From positions 62,001-126,000 of the forward strand of contig JALLLT010000038.1 in the NCBI GenBank assembly GCA_025266875.1: a stretch of DNA of 64,000 nt, written 5' to 3'. Source of the DNA: Fennellomyces sp. T-0311. Lineage: Eukaryota; Mucoromycota; Mucoromycetes; Mucorales; Lichtheimiaceae. Below, piece after piece: positions 11,947 through 23,510 of this stretch (position 1 is the first letter of the stretch; every line of letters starts with the position of its first letter). The notes under the pieces are model-generated. The model did not search any database, was not told the DNA's origin, and worked only from the letters and a program-made list of their open reading frames with translations. The translations under genes were made by a program, and so were the position numbers.

Positions 11947-12780
11947 ATGGTTTGTGGTCGTAGTTCGCAGCCCGTCCCGAAACAACGCAAGATCGTCCTC
12001 TGCGGGGACGGAGGCACCGGCAAAACCTCATTGTTAAATGTGTTTACGAGGGGCTATTTTCCTCAGGTACAGAAAATTCAATGGCGACCGAAAAAGTCTC
12101 ACGCATTCTTATATGAGCAGGCGTATGAACCAACCGTATTCGAAAATTACGTGAAGGACGTCATGGTCGATGACCAGAACGTGGAATTGTCGTTATGGGA
12201 CACTGCAGGTAAGCAAGAGCAAGACACACACACGAAAAAGAGCGGACGGCTGATGAGGATGGAGCAGGCCAGGAAGGATTCGATCGGTTACGAGCCTTGT
12301 CGTATGTCGACACGCATGCATTCATGCTGTGCTTTTCCGTTGACGACCGCGACTCGCTTGACAATATTCCGCACCGTTGGCTCGAGGAGGTGCTGGAGCA
12401 CAGTCCGAATGCCAAAATCATACTGGTGGCTCTCAAGTGCGATTTAAGAGACGACGTACGGATATCATCACGACTCAACCCCATCCTGTACGAAGAGGTA
12501 ATTAATTGAGCGCCGTCTTGCTGCGCAGCGTATTGACAAGCACATACACACACACAAACAGGGGCTCGAGGTGGCAAGATCGATCAATGCAGTGCGGTAT
12601 CTGGAGTGTTCGGCCATGCATAATCGAGGTGTGCGGGAGTGCTTTGAGCAGACGGCCCGCGTTGCCTTGCCTGGTAAGCTGAGGGAGAAGCACATGATAG
12701 CCACAGGCACTCATCGGATCACATTAGTACAATTGCATCGACGGTTTGACGATCGAGGAGGCGGATGTATTATTCTTTGA
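11947..12780 (+). CDS. RHO3: Rho-family small GTPase, Rho3-like
   Basis: Exons are 11947-12066, 12121-12208, 12268-12497 and 12562-12780 (218 aa). The G1 loop GDGGTGKT, effector region PTVFENY, G3 DTAGQE, G4 ALKCDL and G5 ECSA are all present. The protein ends in the CaaX box CIIL, which predicts geranylgeranylation and membrane anchoring. The N-terminal run (KIVLCGDGGTGKTSLLNVF) and the LSLWDTAGQ segment fit fungal Rho3, which controls actin polarity and exocytosis. The last exon contains a GT-AG-like pair, but reading straight through stays in frame to the CaaX end, so no fifth intron is needed. A TATA-like ATAATATATA lies about 75 nt upstream. The gene converges with homoserine dehydrogenase, with only 24 bp between stop codons. 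Confidence 0.9.
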
Positions 12781-12804
12781 GACTGTTTTACTATTGCTTT
12801 TTAA

Positions 12805-13950
12805 TTAAAAACCTTCCACGCGTTCCTGGATCTTCAGCAGGTCAGAGTAGATGCCGAACGACGTGACCGCAGATCCAGCGCCAGCGCCCTGAATGATCAA
12901 TCCGTTGGGGAAGTACTTTGTCGTGAACTTGATGATGTTATCGCTGCCCTGGAGCGATGCAAATGGATGGGACGCAGGATACCTTAAAGTTCCGTTAGCG
13001 TAAGGAGTAACACACCTTGCACCCACAGCTTACTTGATCAACTTGACGCCGCTGTTGCCGCCCTTGACATCCACCAGACCGACGTAACGAAGCACCTGGC
13101 CCTCCTTCTTGGCCTCTTCGTTGAGTTGCTTGAAATGGTCGTCGAATTCAGGCAGCTTGGCCATGAACTCGTCGGCCGATGCAACCGTCTGCAGCGGCTG
13201 AGGCACAATGTTCTCGACAGCCAGCGTCGACAAATCAAGATCCAGACCGGCCAAACGACCACAGATCGTGACCTTACGCGCGACATCCATACCGTTCAAG
13301 TCGTCACGAGGGTCGGGTTCGGTGTAGCCCAGCTCCTTGGCCACCTTGACGATCTCCGAGAATGGCTTGCTGCCCTCGCCGGAAAGGCTGGAGAAGTTGT
13401 TGAACAGGTAGCTCAAGGTGCCCGAAAAGATGCCTTCGATCTTTTCAATCTCATCACCGGTCTTGACCAGATCCGACAGAGTCGACAGGACGGGAAGACC
13501 AGCACCCACCGTGGATTCGTGGTAGGCCAAAGGGGTCTTGGTGCCCTTGGAAGGTCCCAAGTTGGCAGCCAACGACACGATCTGCTTGTAGAGATCCAAC
13601 GAGCCAGAGAAACCCTTCTTGTTGGGCGTCACGACGCTCACACCCGCCTTGAGCCACGAGGGGTACAGCTGCGACACGGCGTCGGACGCGGTGCAGTCGA
13701 CAATGACGGCATGCTCCTTGGAATCCGCCAAGTACTTGGCAAACACACCCAGATCAGCTTGCACACCACTGTTCTCCAAGTCTTGCTTCCACTGAGTCAG
13801 TGACAGCGGCTTGTACTCGGTGTCTGACACGACCATGTTGCGCGAATTGGTCAAACCAACGACCTTCAACAGCTTGGCGCTCGTCGCATGCAATTGCGCC
13901 AACAGCTCGGAACCAACGAGACCTACACCCACAATGCCAATGTTGACCAT
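12805..13950 (-). CDS. HOM6: Homoserine dehydrogenase
   Basis: Exons are 13034-13950 and 12805-12982 (364 aa), joined over a 51-nt intron. It catalyses NAD(P)H-dependent reduction of aspartate semialdehyde to homoserine, the step leading to Thr, Met and Ile. The N-terminal Rossmann motif GIVGVGLVGSELL is at residues 4-16. VVTPNKKGF carries the conserved lysine near the active site. GIFSGTLSYLFNNF and the DPRDDLNGMDVARK motif are family signatures of the catalytic domain. Length matches yeast Hom6 (about 359 aa), and there is no ACT domain or fused aspartokinase, as in other fungi. Confidence 0.97.
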
Positions 13951-14381
13951 GTTTTTTTTTGTTTGTCTGAAAGGTTTAGCGAAAAAGAAGAATTCTTGCT
14001 CTCTGGCTGGGCCACAAAATTGTTTTTTATGGTGTTTTTCCTTTGTCGCGATTGATTTGACTCATTGCATGATTTCAGCTTCACCACCAATCATTCGGCC
14101 CTGCCGCCACACTAAGCCGTTTATGCCTGCACTCTGTTTCTTCGTCATCAAAAGGATCGCAACCTTGGCTCCACCGGTCCAGCTTCTGTAGAGACTCGCG
14201 CACTTTCCGCGCAAAACTGCATGATGATGTTATTCCCAACGAGATCATCCATCTGCAGGTTCGTGCACAGGAGTGTTTGCGTCTCCAGTCCATTGGAGAA
14301 CTTGTTGAGCGTTGACACATTCGATTTAAGGCAGCTTACGTGACACCAAACTCTGTTTTTTTTTGCTTCCGCCACTAAAAA
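13951..14381. other. Divergent promoter region, HOM6 and FHA gene
   Basis: A 431-bp region between two divergent genes. A short antisense-type open frame crosses it but has no coding support. A T-rich tract sits directly before each start codon. Confidence 0.5.
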
Positions 14382-15103
14382 ATGGCGTCTCTCAAGGACG
14401 AGACAACAGGGCGAGTATACGACCTCGAACCAAACGTACCATTCATCGTCGGCAGAGGAAAGCAGATCGGCCTCGATCATCCGCAACTCAGTAGAAATCA
14501 ACGTAATTTACTTTACGCAGCGCAATCCCAGTGGGAATAAATCTAACGCGCAGTACCAGTTGAACTCAATCTGCTTGATGATGGTCGTTGCTTTGTCAAA
14601 AGAGTAGAGTCGTAAGTGTAGGCGGGGCTATGGCAGTAGGCTCATGTCATCCCCGCTGTTGCTAGCTCTCCTCCAACCCTTCGCTGTTGAGAGGCAAAAT
14701 GCTTCCGATGCATCATGAAATACAAGTCGACGACGGAGATATCATTGAGCTTCTTCCCGTATGTTTCTGGATACGTTCTTGGGTAGGGGCTGACTCGAGG
14801 AAGTAGAATGAGCTTCCATTCAAAGTGTGCCTGGAGACGGCGGCACAAGACCTCTATCCACCTTCTACAGTGCAACGAGGCAATCCGTATTACTATGACG
14901 ACTCCAACATGGATGAATATCAGACGCAACAGCAACCGAGCGTGTTTCCCTCGGTGGATGTGGATGAATCGGGGTATGAGACAACGGGAGATGAGGAGCA
15001 AGAGGACGACTCAGAGTCGGATGGATGGTTATCAACGGAATCCAGCTTGCTTGGAGGCGAAGAGTGGGACGACGATCAGGAAAAGTCTAGGGACAATAAA
15101 TAA
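14382..15103 (+). CDS. Small FHA-domain protein (PNKP/aprataxin-type FHA)
   Basis: Exons are 14382-14502, 14554-14603, 14666-14758 and 14807-15103 (186 aa). Exon 2 could instead start at 14560 in the same frame. Residues about 1-100 are an FHA fold: FIVGRGKQ (conserved GR), HPQLSRNQ (the S-R-N phosphothreonine-binding loop), then SNPSLLRGK and EIQVDDGDIIELLP. Such FHA domains bind CK2-phosphorylated scaffold proteins in DNA strand-break repair. No kinase, nuclease or phosphatase domain follows. The C-terminal 80 residues are strongly acidic (EEQEDDSESD, EEWDDDQE) with Tyr and Gln patches. It may be a stand-alone phosphopeptide adaptor similar in plan to APLF; that is inference. Confidence 0.75.
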
Positions 15104-15194
15104 CTCATATATTTTTTGAACGAGATAAGGAATATACACTGAATAGCTGATATCGGATAATATATACACAAGTAGTTGCATTAGGAAAAGGGAA

Positions 15195-16417
15195 TCAAGA
15201 ACGGATATGCTCTTGAGAATCAAGGCTTGATGGTGGTAGAACAATGCCGTCATCTTCGCCTTCAATCAGCGAGGACAACAGCGGGGAAGGCAGCGCAGAT
15301 GAAAGCAATGGAACCTGGATAGGTAGCCATCCCGTCATATTCTTGGCTGCCCAGAGCCCAATGTTGACGGGCAAAAACATGAGCGTCACCAATGTTCGTT
15401 GCGACGACTGCCGCTGATCCTGCTCTATGCGATACAGGATAAGCTGGTCCAGGTCGTCCACTTTGTCATCAATGACAGAGAATCGTTCCTCGGACCATTC
15501 CTTGAATTTGGCTTCTTTGCGCTCCATCCGTTTGGCAGCCTTGGCAATCTTTTCGATCGCTGGACTAAACTCGGATGCGATCTGTATTTTTTTTTCTGTT
15601 TGTTAGCGTTGTTGTGCTTTCGTCATGCAGGAACATACCTCGCCGACGTCCTTTTTGGTAGCCAGCTCACCATAAAGGTCGTTGATTTCTTTATACATCC
15701 GATCCACCCTGGATTGTAACACATCAGCGATCCGTTCATCGGGGCCCAGGTCATCCTGCAGCTCCTGGGTACGGTCGCATAGCAACGATAAGGCGTGTTC
15801 GCAAGGCTTCACCATGGCAGCCAGAACAAAAATGATAATGTTAAAGTAATTCATGTAGCGTTCATGGTTGGTCAAAAAGTAACGACCAAATCGCAAGGAA
15901 TACGCGACAATGAAAGGGGATAGCATCACCCAGAATAGCCCAACACGCTCTTCATGGCGTAGCTTTTCTCCCAATTCGATCCGTTTGGCATCGTTTCGAT
16001 GGGCCGAAGCATTTTGATGGATGATGCGTCTTGCACGTGCGCCTTCAAAGTAGGACCAAGGCACTATATGAAAAAAAACGCGTGTCAATTTAATAATTCT
16101 CTTTTGATTTTGTAGATGAATTTTTTTTTACCAGTCATCCATTTATAAACGTAATAAAGAAATAAAAGGCTCATAACAAAGTCGCTCCATACATCGGCAC
16201 TGCCTGCAAAGAAGGCGCCAAGCGTGGGAACAACGGCTAGAATGATAGGCCAGGATATGGCCGTAGATACTTCATCGTTGCTGGGATCATTATTGTTGTT
16301 TAAAGAACCGCTGGACGAAGGCGACGACGGCGGAGGTGTCGGTGGTAACTCGCTTGCGCTACTCGACGTTTCTTGTGTCGGTCGCATACGTAAATCGTCA
16401 TTGTAAAAGGTCGCCAT
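15195..16417 (-). CDS. Conserved fungal membrane protein with coiled coil, unknown function
   Basis: Exons are 16132-16417, 15639-16063 and 15195-15581 (365 aa). The N-terminus is a Ser/Pro/Asn-rich cytosolic-type segment. Hydrophobic helices follow: WPIILAVVPTLGAFFAG, then one ending LLFLYYVYKWM, then VGLFWVMLSPFIVAYSL and NIIIFVLAAMVK. A long charged helical region (about 210-300) with heptad character contains RTQELQDDLGPDERIADVL and the MERKEAKFKEWSEERF segment. One more hydrophobic helix (TLVTLMFLPVNIGLW) precedes an acidic tail. The layout resembles a membrane-anchored coiled-coil protein of the ER or nuclear envelope. I do not recognise the family. Confidence 0.7.
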
Positions 16418-17053
16418 TTATGAAATGCTGCCGGAAAAAAAAGAAAACGAGAAAAAAAAAGTTGTCTATTTTGTTTCATGCCTTAAAAGAAGCGAGCACA
16501 TGATTGGGGCGAAATGCTTTGTCTATTGTCTCATGTCAATTTTTTTATACGCCCTCCTGCTTCCTGGCTAGTCGTTGTTTACTTTCTAGAAAACCTAAAC
16601 TCAACCGCCTGTTCTTAAACAATAATGTACATCACCATGTACTCCTGATCTCTACTTTTTTTAAAATCCATATTGCGAATTGTGGCCTTTGAAATGCGCA
16701 CACAGCGAATTTGCTGGCTGGGGGACCATGCCACATGAAAATATAACTACCTCGCACAATGTGGCCACCTGCACCGGATATGAATTGGACACAGGTTATC
16801 TCGGGACAGGGGCTCTTTATTCAGTATCCCCAACCTCGTAGCGCTTTCCGAAGTATCGATCAGTTACTGGATACGGTGTTTGTACGAGTCATTATTCGAG
16901 GCACAATGGCAATTTCGGTTATGCATCCCGGTTACACTACTTTTTACGTTTATTCGTAGCCAGACAATAAACGTACGCGGCAATTGTTTGCTTGATTCAA
17001 GTAGACGTACTAAGCACTATCATCGGTTTTTTTTGTCAAAACGTGTTGCTTTT
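16418..17053. other. Intergenic region, no gene recognised
   Basis: It includes the promoter of the membrane-protein gene at its left end and the 3' flank of the F-box gene at its right. Two open frames of about 60 codons (16504-16692 and 16759-16959, plus) have no family motif or conserved splice signals. Confidence 0.5.
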
Positions 17054-19183
17054 CTACGGGTGAAATAGAACGGTCTTCACTTTTCGCTTTGCGTACTCCA
17101 CGCAGTCTTTGGTAATCCTCGGACATTTCTTCACAATAAGTTGGTCCAGCTTGAAACACCTTCCATCGACGAGCGATCGTACTCCATCGTCGGTTATATC
17201 TTGCAAGTAGCTCAGCTCGAGTCGTATCAGATGCTCACATTTGCCCAAGGCAGCGAGGTGGCTGTCTGCAATAACTCTAAGCTGAGAAAGCCAGACCCAT
17301 TGCAGCTGCGAGCCAGCCTTACTGAAAAATTTTATGATGCCTTCACCAGTAATGTTTGGCGTCTTGTGAAAAACCACTTCGCGCAATGTCTTGATACCAG
17401 CCAAGGACAAAAGTACAGCATCGGTGACGTCCGTACAATTTTGAAGCGCAATGGTACCTAAACCATTTTGTCGTCGCTCGGAAAACTTTGCAAGTCTATT
17501 GAATAACTCAACTAGATCCCCGCTTCCTGATGTCGTAGCCTCGTTGGATAAATGAAGTGTTGTTTCAGGTGATTCCTCTGCTAATCTTCTTATGCGAGCA
17601 GTGTCTTCTTGACCATATACAGGAGCCAGGAGTAGCTGGAATATGGTCTTTGTTTCCCTGATGGCTTGTAGAATCACTGTTTGGATTCCTTCAAACGACC
17701 AAAAGAGTCCCAGAGTAAGCACTTTTGGCAACTTGAAATGGGGATACATTCTCTGGAGTTGGGCTAGTTCGTTTCCCCATATAGGTGTGATTCCTACACG
17801 TATATATTCCAATGTCGTCATATTTCTGTAAAGTAGCGGGAAGATAGCTGAAGCAGGTAGTAAATTGGAAATTCCATCAGGCGCAACGATACATCGTAAT
17901 CCTCGGACATGATGAGCAGCCTTTCCGTGAAGCTCTGGAATTGGAAAGGGAGGATTGTAACAAAGAATCTCCAAATTGGACGCGTGGTTGTAGATTGGAC
18001 TCAGGACAGTTGCATCGCATCCATGCATAACCAATCTTCGTAAGGACCTGCACTTTCGCAGTAATACTTCGATATCGGTGCCGCTGATTGAATTAGCGGA
18101 CATTTGTAAGCTAGTTACAGCGCAAGGATCTTTCAACGACGAAAAGTCGCCAACTGCGTAAGACATCGGTAAGATGGTAGTATACGTTATATCGGCAACA
18201 AAGCAGCATGCATGGAATATATCTACTAGTTGGATTGGTGCAAGTGTGTGAGAAAAATCAACGGTGAGTTTCGCCAGTGTATGTCTAGTTGACCAGAGAC
18301 TAATAGAAAATGTTGAAAGTACTGACTGTAGCCCCATAGTCGCTTGCTCTATGTAGTAGATGTTATGCTATGGCGAGAGTCATATGTAATACGACAAGTA
18401 CCGCATTAAGCACGTCACGTACCTTTCAGTACAAGTGATTGAAGATTGGCGAAGCCATCGAATTTCATGTAGTAGAAGCAAAAATCACGAAGCAAGGAAC
18501 CTGTAGCGATTGTGAGATGTCGAACGTCATTGGATATATATGGCATCGCATTGGCCACCAGGATACTAGTATCGCTGTTGTCAATCGATATATTCCTCCA
18601 CAGAGCTGAACAGCAGATTGCGCGCGCCCGCCAAGTTCTGGAAACCTCCAAGCAAGCAGAAGCTTCAGACATAGATAGATGTGCAAGAACTGTATTGGCG
18701 AGCTCCGGCGGCAATTGTCGAATAAAGTCGACACATTGTATGTTTTGTATCGAGGCTGCATGTAAAGCGTTCTTCAATTTTTGGAGCCCCGATATGTCAC
18801 TTGCTGCGATCCTTGCTAATCCCTCCGCGTATACTGGGATCGCTTCACGTTGGTGTCCGTACATTGAATAGATAGAACCTTCACGGAGATAGCCGGCAGC
18901 GTGATGAGGAAAGATGTCCAGCATTTGCGCTGTGTCAAGAAGCGCCAAATCTCGCTGGCCTTCTCTCGCATACCGCTGTGCGCGTTCATCTAAAGCCTCC
19001 ACCGTGGGTTCATCTATGATATCATCATTTATATGAGTAGAGTAAAACAACGAGCTTCGATAGTCATCGGTATAGCATACCAAAGTTGCCTTCGTCAAGT
19101 TGACGGTTTAGCCTTTGAACCAACCGATCCAGTGGACTGAGTTCCATGTCTTCTATTTCCGATAGATTTCGAGGTCTATTCAT
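17054..19183 (-). CDS. TPR-F-box-LRR protein, family member A
   Basis: Exons are 19081-19183, 18423-19013 and 17054-18348 (662 aa). Residues about 15-130 form TPR-like helices (AQRYAREGQRDLALL, AAGYLREGSIYSMYG). The F-box is near residues 140-180: FIRQLPPELANTVLAHL, then VSRTWRARA. The exon-3 part (about 230-660) is a leucine-rich-repeat array of the AMN1/F-box type, for example LRRLVMHGCDATVL and LSLAGIKTLREVVFH. Domain order matches fission yeast Pof3 and budding yeast Dia2, SCF substrate adaptors that bind Skp1 through the F-box. Unlike its paralogues it has an extra intron (19014-19080) inside the TPR block, and its F-box exon ends after the same LKG codons as theirs. It is the most diverged intact member. 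Confidence 0.85.
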
Positions 19184-19250
19184 TTGAAAGGAGCGAAGAA
19201 AACTGATAAGAATGGAAGGTAAATTTTATATTATGAGGCCGGACGCTCTA

Positions 19251-19258
19251 CTTATATA
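19251..19258 (-). promoter_or_regulatory. Putative TATA box of F-box gene A
   Basis: Read on the minus strand this gives TATATAAG, about 70 nt upstream of the start codon at 19183. Confidence 0.45.
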
Positions 19259-20059
19259 AAAATAAGTACAATAATGTAGTCAAAGCCTTGTTGACGGTTT
19301 TTCCTGTTTCGTACGTATTTGAAGAGGAAGTATGCGTAGTGGTCTAGCTATGACTCTATTTTTTGTGATACAAATGTCTTCGCAAAGAATACGTCTATAG
19401 ATGTATTTCTTTCAGACCACCATGGGTAACACCCAAATAGGTATAAGTACATACTCGTTTTTATGTTGTAATTTTTGTTGACCACATTCCCATAATATAA
19501 TTTTAGTTACGTTCAATGCAAATCGATATTCTGTCAGCCATACTATGCTCCTTTTCTCAACATCGCAAAACGATAAAAATAAGCGACGCAGAATAGCTTC
19601 AAGTGGTTTTCTTGAAGTAGCTCTTTTATTTCTCCGATACTGGGTACTTACAAGTACATGTTTAATAAACCTGCTTATATCAGTGAGGGATATGTCTTTT
19701 TGAAAACATTAGTAACATGATATAACTAGAATGTTTCTTACGCTGTGTCTAGAAGTATATATAGAAAGTGGTAAAACGAAAAAGTACGCATATTGTAACT
19801 GAAACTATAAAGATATGTACTAATATGAAAAATATAATGCGAAAATTGCTGTGTGAAAAGTGAGGCTAGCATTGCTAATACGTAGCTTGGTACATTTGCG
19901 TATAAGGATTTCTCATGCTTTTCAAAGTCTCTGCTGCGGTTTTAAAAATTCCTTATTGGGTATTGAGTTTCGGATTGGTCTTGCTATTACTTCTTTCACC
20001 CGCACTGCTGTCGCTACTCTTGTCGTTAAAAAAGATAAGTCGATTCAAACTATGAGCCT
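19259..20059. other. AT-rich spacer, no gene recognised
   Basis: No open frame with protein-like composition. Short runs of A and T dominate. Confidence 0.5.
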
Positions 20060-20763
20060 TGGATGCAATTGCCATCTTTAGATAGCTCATTGATAAGATC
20101 CGTTAAGTACTACAAAAGATAAATGAACAATTTCTATAGAATTGCTTTTGAAGCAACCTATACCTTCAACGACAATATTTCTAGAAAAAAAGTAAGCGGC
20201 ATCGGTACTACTTTCGACGTTGAGAAGTACTGTCACTTTTATCTTTTTCTAATGAACGTAGTGCTGGCGGATCTTTTCCGCACCACGAATTTTTAACATC
20301 TTATAGCCATACAACAATTCTGCAGTAACAGTTTCGAATTGTGACAAAAGCATTGTGCCAAGAATTGCTTCCTCTTGTGCTTGAGGGATCAGCTTCCGTA
20401 GATTACTATAGCCCTTACAATATGTAACGGCTAAAAGATATTCAACTTGACACAGTGGTTGTAGTCAACATCAACGTCAAGATATATATATGCTGGTAAT
20501 CCACGTGCCATGCAAAAAGTTTATGTATGTAGCAGCATCGAGTTGCACTCAAATAATCCAAGAACAGCTATTACATTGTTATAAAATTTTTCGTTTACAC
20601 TAGTTTTCATCGTAGAGCATTGGGTGAAACTGAATAAAAAGCGATGCCTTCGTTCCATCCGTTATTTGCCGCACTGTGTATCCCGAAACTTTTGCATTAT
20701 AAAGTAACGGGTGACCCAACAGTTTCCTTCCGAAAGGATAGTATACTTTTCTACGATTTATTA
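20060..20763 (-). pseudogene. Unidentified degraded coding relic
   Basis: On the minus strand several protein-like frames succeed each other without start codons. They are 20600-20763 (contains YYPFGRKLLGHPLLYN and GYTVRQITDGTKASL, ends in TAG), about 20249-20472 (contains QVEYLLAVTYCKGYS, AQEEAILGTMLLSQFE and LYGYKMLKIRGAEK, ends in TAG), 20169-20248 in the same frame after that stop (VESSTDAAYFFSRN), and about 20060-20115 (LTDLINELSKDGN). They are separated by stops or frame changes. Some joins could be introns, but the TAG at 20249-20251 cannot be spliced out with normal signals. It lies directly downstream of F-box gene B on the same strand. I do not recognise the protein. Confidence 0.4.
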
Positions 20764-20787
20764 CCGGCGATAAATAAAACTATATAA

Positions 20788-22861
20788 TTAAGCTAATTTA
20801 TATACAACAACTTTTACTTTTCTCTTCAGGTACTGCGCGCATTCGTTAGTGATCGATCGACAGCCTTTGATCGTCAGTTTCTCCAAGACAGTGACCCGAC
20901 TGTCGATACCATACTGTAATCCCTGATTCGTGATATTTGGTAGACCTTCCAGATTGACTTCAGACAGGTGTGAATGCACGCGGAGAGCAATGATGTGATT
21001 GTCTGTCACAGCGTCCATTTCTGCGAGCTCTAAATACGTAATATGATGCGGTAGCTTTTCCAAAAGGTCACCAACGCCTCTCGACGTTATATCCGCAAGG
21101 CCACGAAGCGATAATGATTGTAAGGATTGTATCTCCGTCAGTGAAGCAAGTACGGGATTCCCTATTCCAGTGCAGTATCGAATGTTGATTGTGTGTAGTT
21201 GTCTCGTATTTGATCTTGAAGAGAGGGCAGCGTATCTCCCAAAGAGTTGGACCAGACTTGCCGTAGCCGACGAAGCATCTGTGTACGATAGTTGCAGTGA
21301 CGAAACCGGGGAGATCCTCATAAGGGTGGCCACTACTTCATTAAGATCGTGCACACTCACAAGAGAAATGTTTTTCAAGGTGGTTGTATCGCGAATCGCA
21401 TGCATAATAACTGACTGGACTCCCCTCTTTGACCACAAAGTCAAACCGGTCAGGTTTTCGAGCTTGAACATTGGGTGTGCTGCTTGAAACTGCCGAGTGT
21501 CCGAGTCAGGAAACTCTGTAACGTTAAGAAAGGCTGTGTCCAAGGTCGCCATGTTTTTACAGATGAGCGGTAAGATAGCGTCGGCAGGTAGCGTAGACCT
21601 GCCATTGTTGGTATAAAGCGTTCGCAGTCCTGGTGGTTGCAGAGCTGTCACGCTTTGTTGTGGTATGCCTGGACTCGTGTTGTTGTATCCAAGGATTTCC
21701 AAATTCGGCGCGAACTGGTTGATAGGATCAAGTACGGTTGGACTACATCCGGTCATGGTGAGCCGGCGTAGTTGTGGGCACCGCTGCAATACTCCTCTGA
21801 TATCTTCTCCATTAATTAAGCCTGACCTTAATTCCAAACTAGCAAGAGCATTGTGCTTTTCCATAGTCGAAAAGTCACCCACTAGTGTCGCCACCGGCCG
21901 TGTTGTTGCGTAGCGTAAGGTACTCAAATTGCAGCATGGCAAAAGAATATCAGCTAGTGTAATTGCGTTCTCGTTATCGGCGAAATCCACGTCGAAAATG
22001 GTTAATGTTTCGCGCATTTGCCAGAAGGCAATCGCCATTCTGGAAGTATAGGGTGCAAAGTTCTGTGTGGCAAGCGCTGTTATGTCGACGGATTTAGCTA
22101 CCGTATAAGCTTGGAGGATGCTACTTACCTGACAGTTTAAGCGTGTGAATACCTCCAAATTGCTTGTTAATCATGTGTTGCAAATAGCTGGATCGAATTT
22201 GATCATTATCAGTATTGATGAGCAAAGTTTCGAGATGACGACCGATATGTGGCATTACGTTGACTAGCTGCAGGTCTCTACGATTCCCGGTGACATTCAA
22301 TGCTTTCCATGCGGCAGAGCACTCCAATGTTCGAGAGCGCCACATGCGTGATACCGACAAGCATGCCGCTTTATCATTCTTTCGTAGTCTCCGGATAATA
22401 TTGTTGGTAACTTCAATGGGTAGGTTCGCTAGGTAATCGATGCGTGATTTATTCTTCTTAGCCGCGTATTTCCTTCCTTCCGCAAGTCGTTCAATTTGAG
22501 TTAGATCCTTCGCTGCAGCTTCCTGTCCTTCCGTGTACGCGCCAATAGCGCGATCTTGTCGGCCAAACATCGAGAATACGTCACCTTGACGCGCATATCC
22601 AGCTCCTAGTTCTGGTGCAAAGTCGATCATTTTACACGCGTCCGAATAAGCGGAATCGCAGTAACCTTGCTTTGCATAAGCATGCGCGCGAATGTCAAGA
22701 AGAACAATCAGTTGTGATTGAAACACCTGATTGATTGCAGCAGTGGAATCACGAATGACTTGTTGACAATTTCCAGTATTGATGGATGTCTCGAGTCGTG
22801 CAAGTAATTCTCGGAAAAGCTCCAAATTGATTTGTTGAATTGAAAGCACAGTGTCGATCAT
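20788..22861 (-). CDS. TPR-F-box-LRR protein, family member B
   Basis: Exons are 22129-22861 (733 nt) and 20788-22076, joined by a 52-nt phase-1 intron (673 aa). The start is the ATG at 22861. Residues about 15-130 are TPR-like (SQLIVLLDIRAHAYAKQG, GAGYARQGDVFSMFGRQ). The F-box lies near 137-180 (IDYLANLPIEVTNNIIRRL, VSRMWRSRTLEC). The second exon encodes the LRR array (CPQLRRLTMTGCSPTVL, LEKLTIKGCRSITNEC) and ends in a conserved basic YLKRKVKVV motif shared with the other members. It should act as the substrate-recruiting subunit of an SCF ubiquitin ligase, with the LRRs binding the target. The target is unknown. Confidence 0.88.
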
Positions 22862-22960
22862 TGTTGTCAAGGGACCTTTTTTTTTGGTTGGGATTGTAAA
22901 GGAGTCTTGTTGAAAACGGCTTATCCTCTTTGAAATAGTATGACTGTTGTTACACGCTGC

Positions 22961-22967
22961 TTTTATA
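22961..22967 (-). promoter_or_regulatory. Putative TATA box of F-box gene B
   Basis: TATAAAA on the minus strand, about 100 nt upstream of the start codon at 22861. Confidence 0.45.
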
Positions 22968-23510
22968 AATAACTATGATGTTTTCTATTTTTATTAAGCA
23001 GTGGTAGGATAGCTAAAGTAAGAGATGTCTAGTATGTTGTCCAGTTTACAGTATTTGTCTGTTATTTATGCATGCGCATGTCTCCACAAGCCGGAAAACC
23101 ATACTTAATGTCGTTCTAATAACTAAAGGCTATCGTCGAAGCGAGATCAATATTGATCTATAGAAGAAAGCTCCAGAAAGTGCATCAGGAGACTATGAGA
23201 CGGATGACAATCTTTGCTAGGAGCAGCGATCCGATATGCTTTGGTTGCTAGTTTCATGTTCAGTCATTATGTGAATGCCATTTTGGACCCATTATTGACA
23301 CATGTTCTGATAATGTGTCCTTTATTCATTCTATATTACCCAGGATACCTCTTATCGTCAAATTATAAACAAGTATCACTGTGCTAAGAATGGATAGCGA
23401 TGGAACAGTAAATCGCTAAATAGAGACTTAAAACTGGGCAATTCTTCCCAAAGGTCCGAAGCCACAGCAGAGTCGGGCTACACAGTCGATCTTGCCTGTT
23501 TACCTTGATC
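22968..23510. other. Divergent intergenic region, F-box gene B and RRP42
   Basis: No coding frame. It includes the promoter of RRP42 on its right side. Confidence 0.5.

Noticed and set aside
12672..12700. A fifth intron in the Rho3-like gene
   Set aside because: The candidate would be under 40 nt, and reading through keeps the frame to the CIIL prenylation box.
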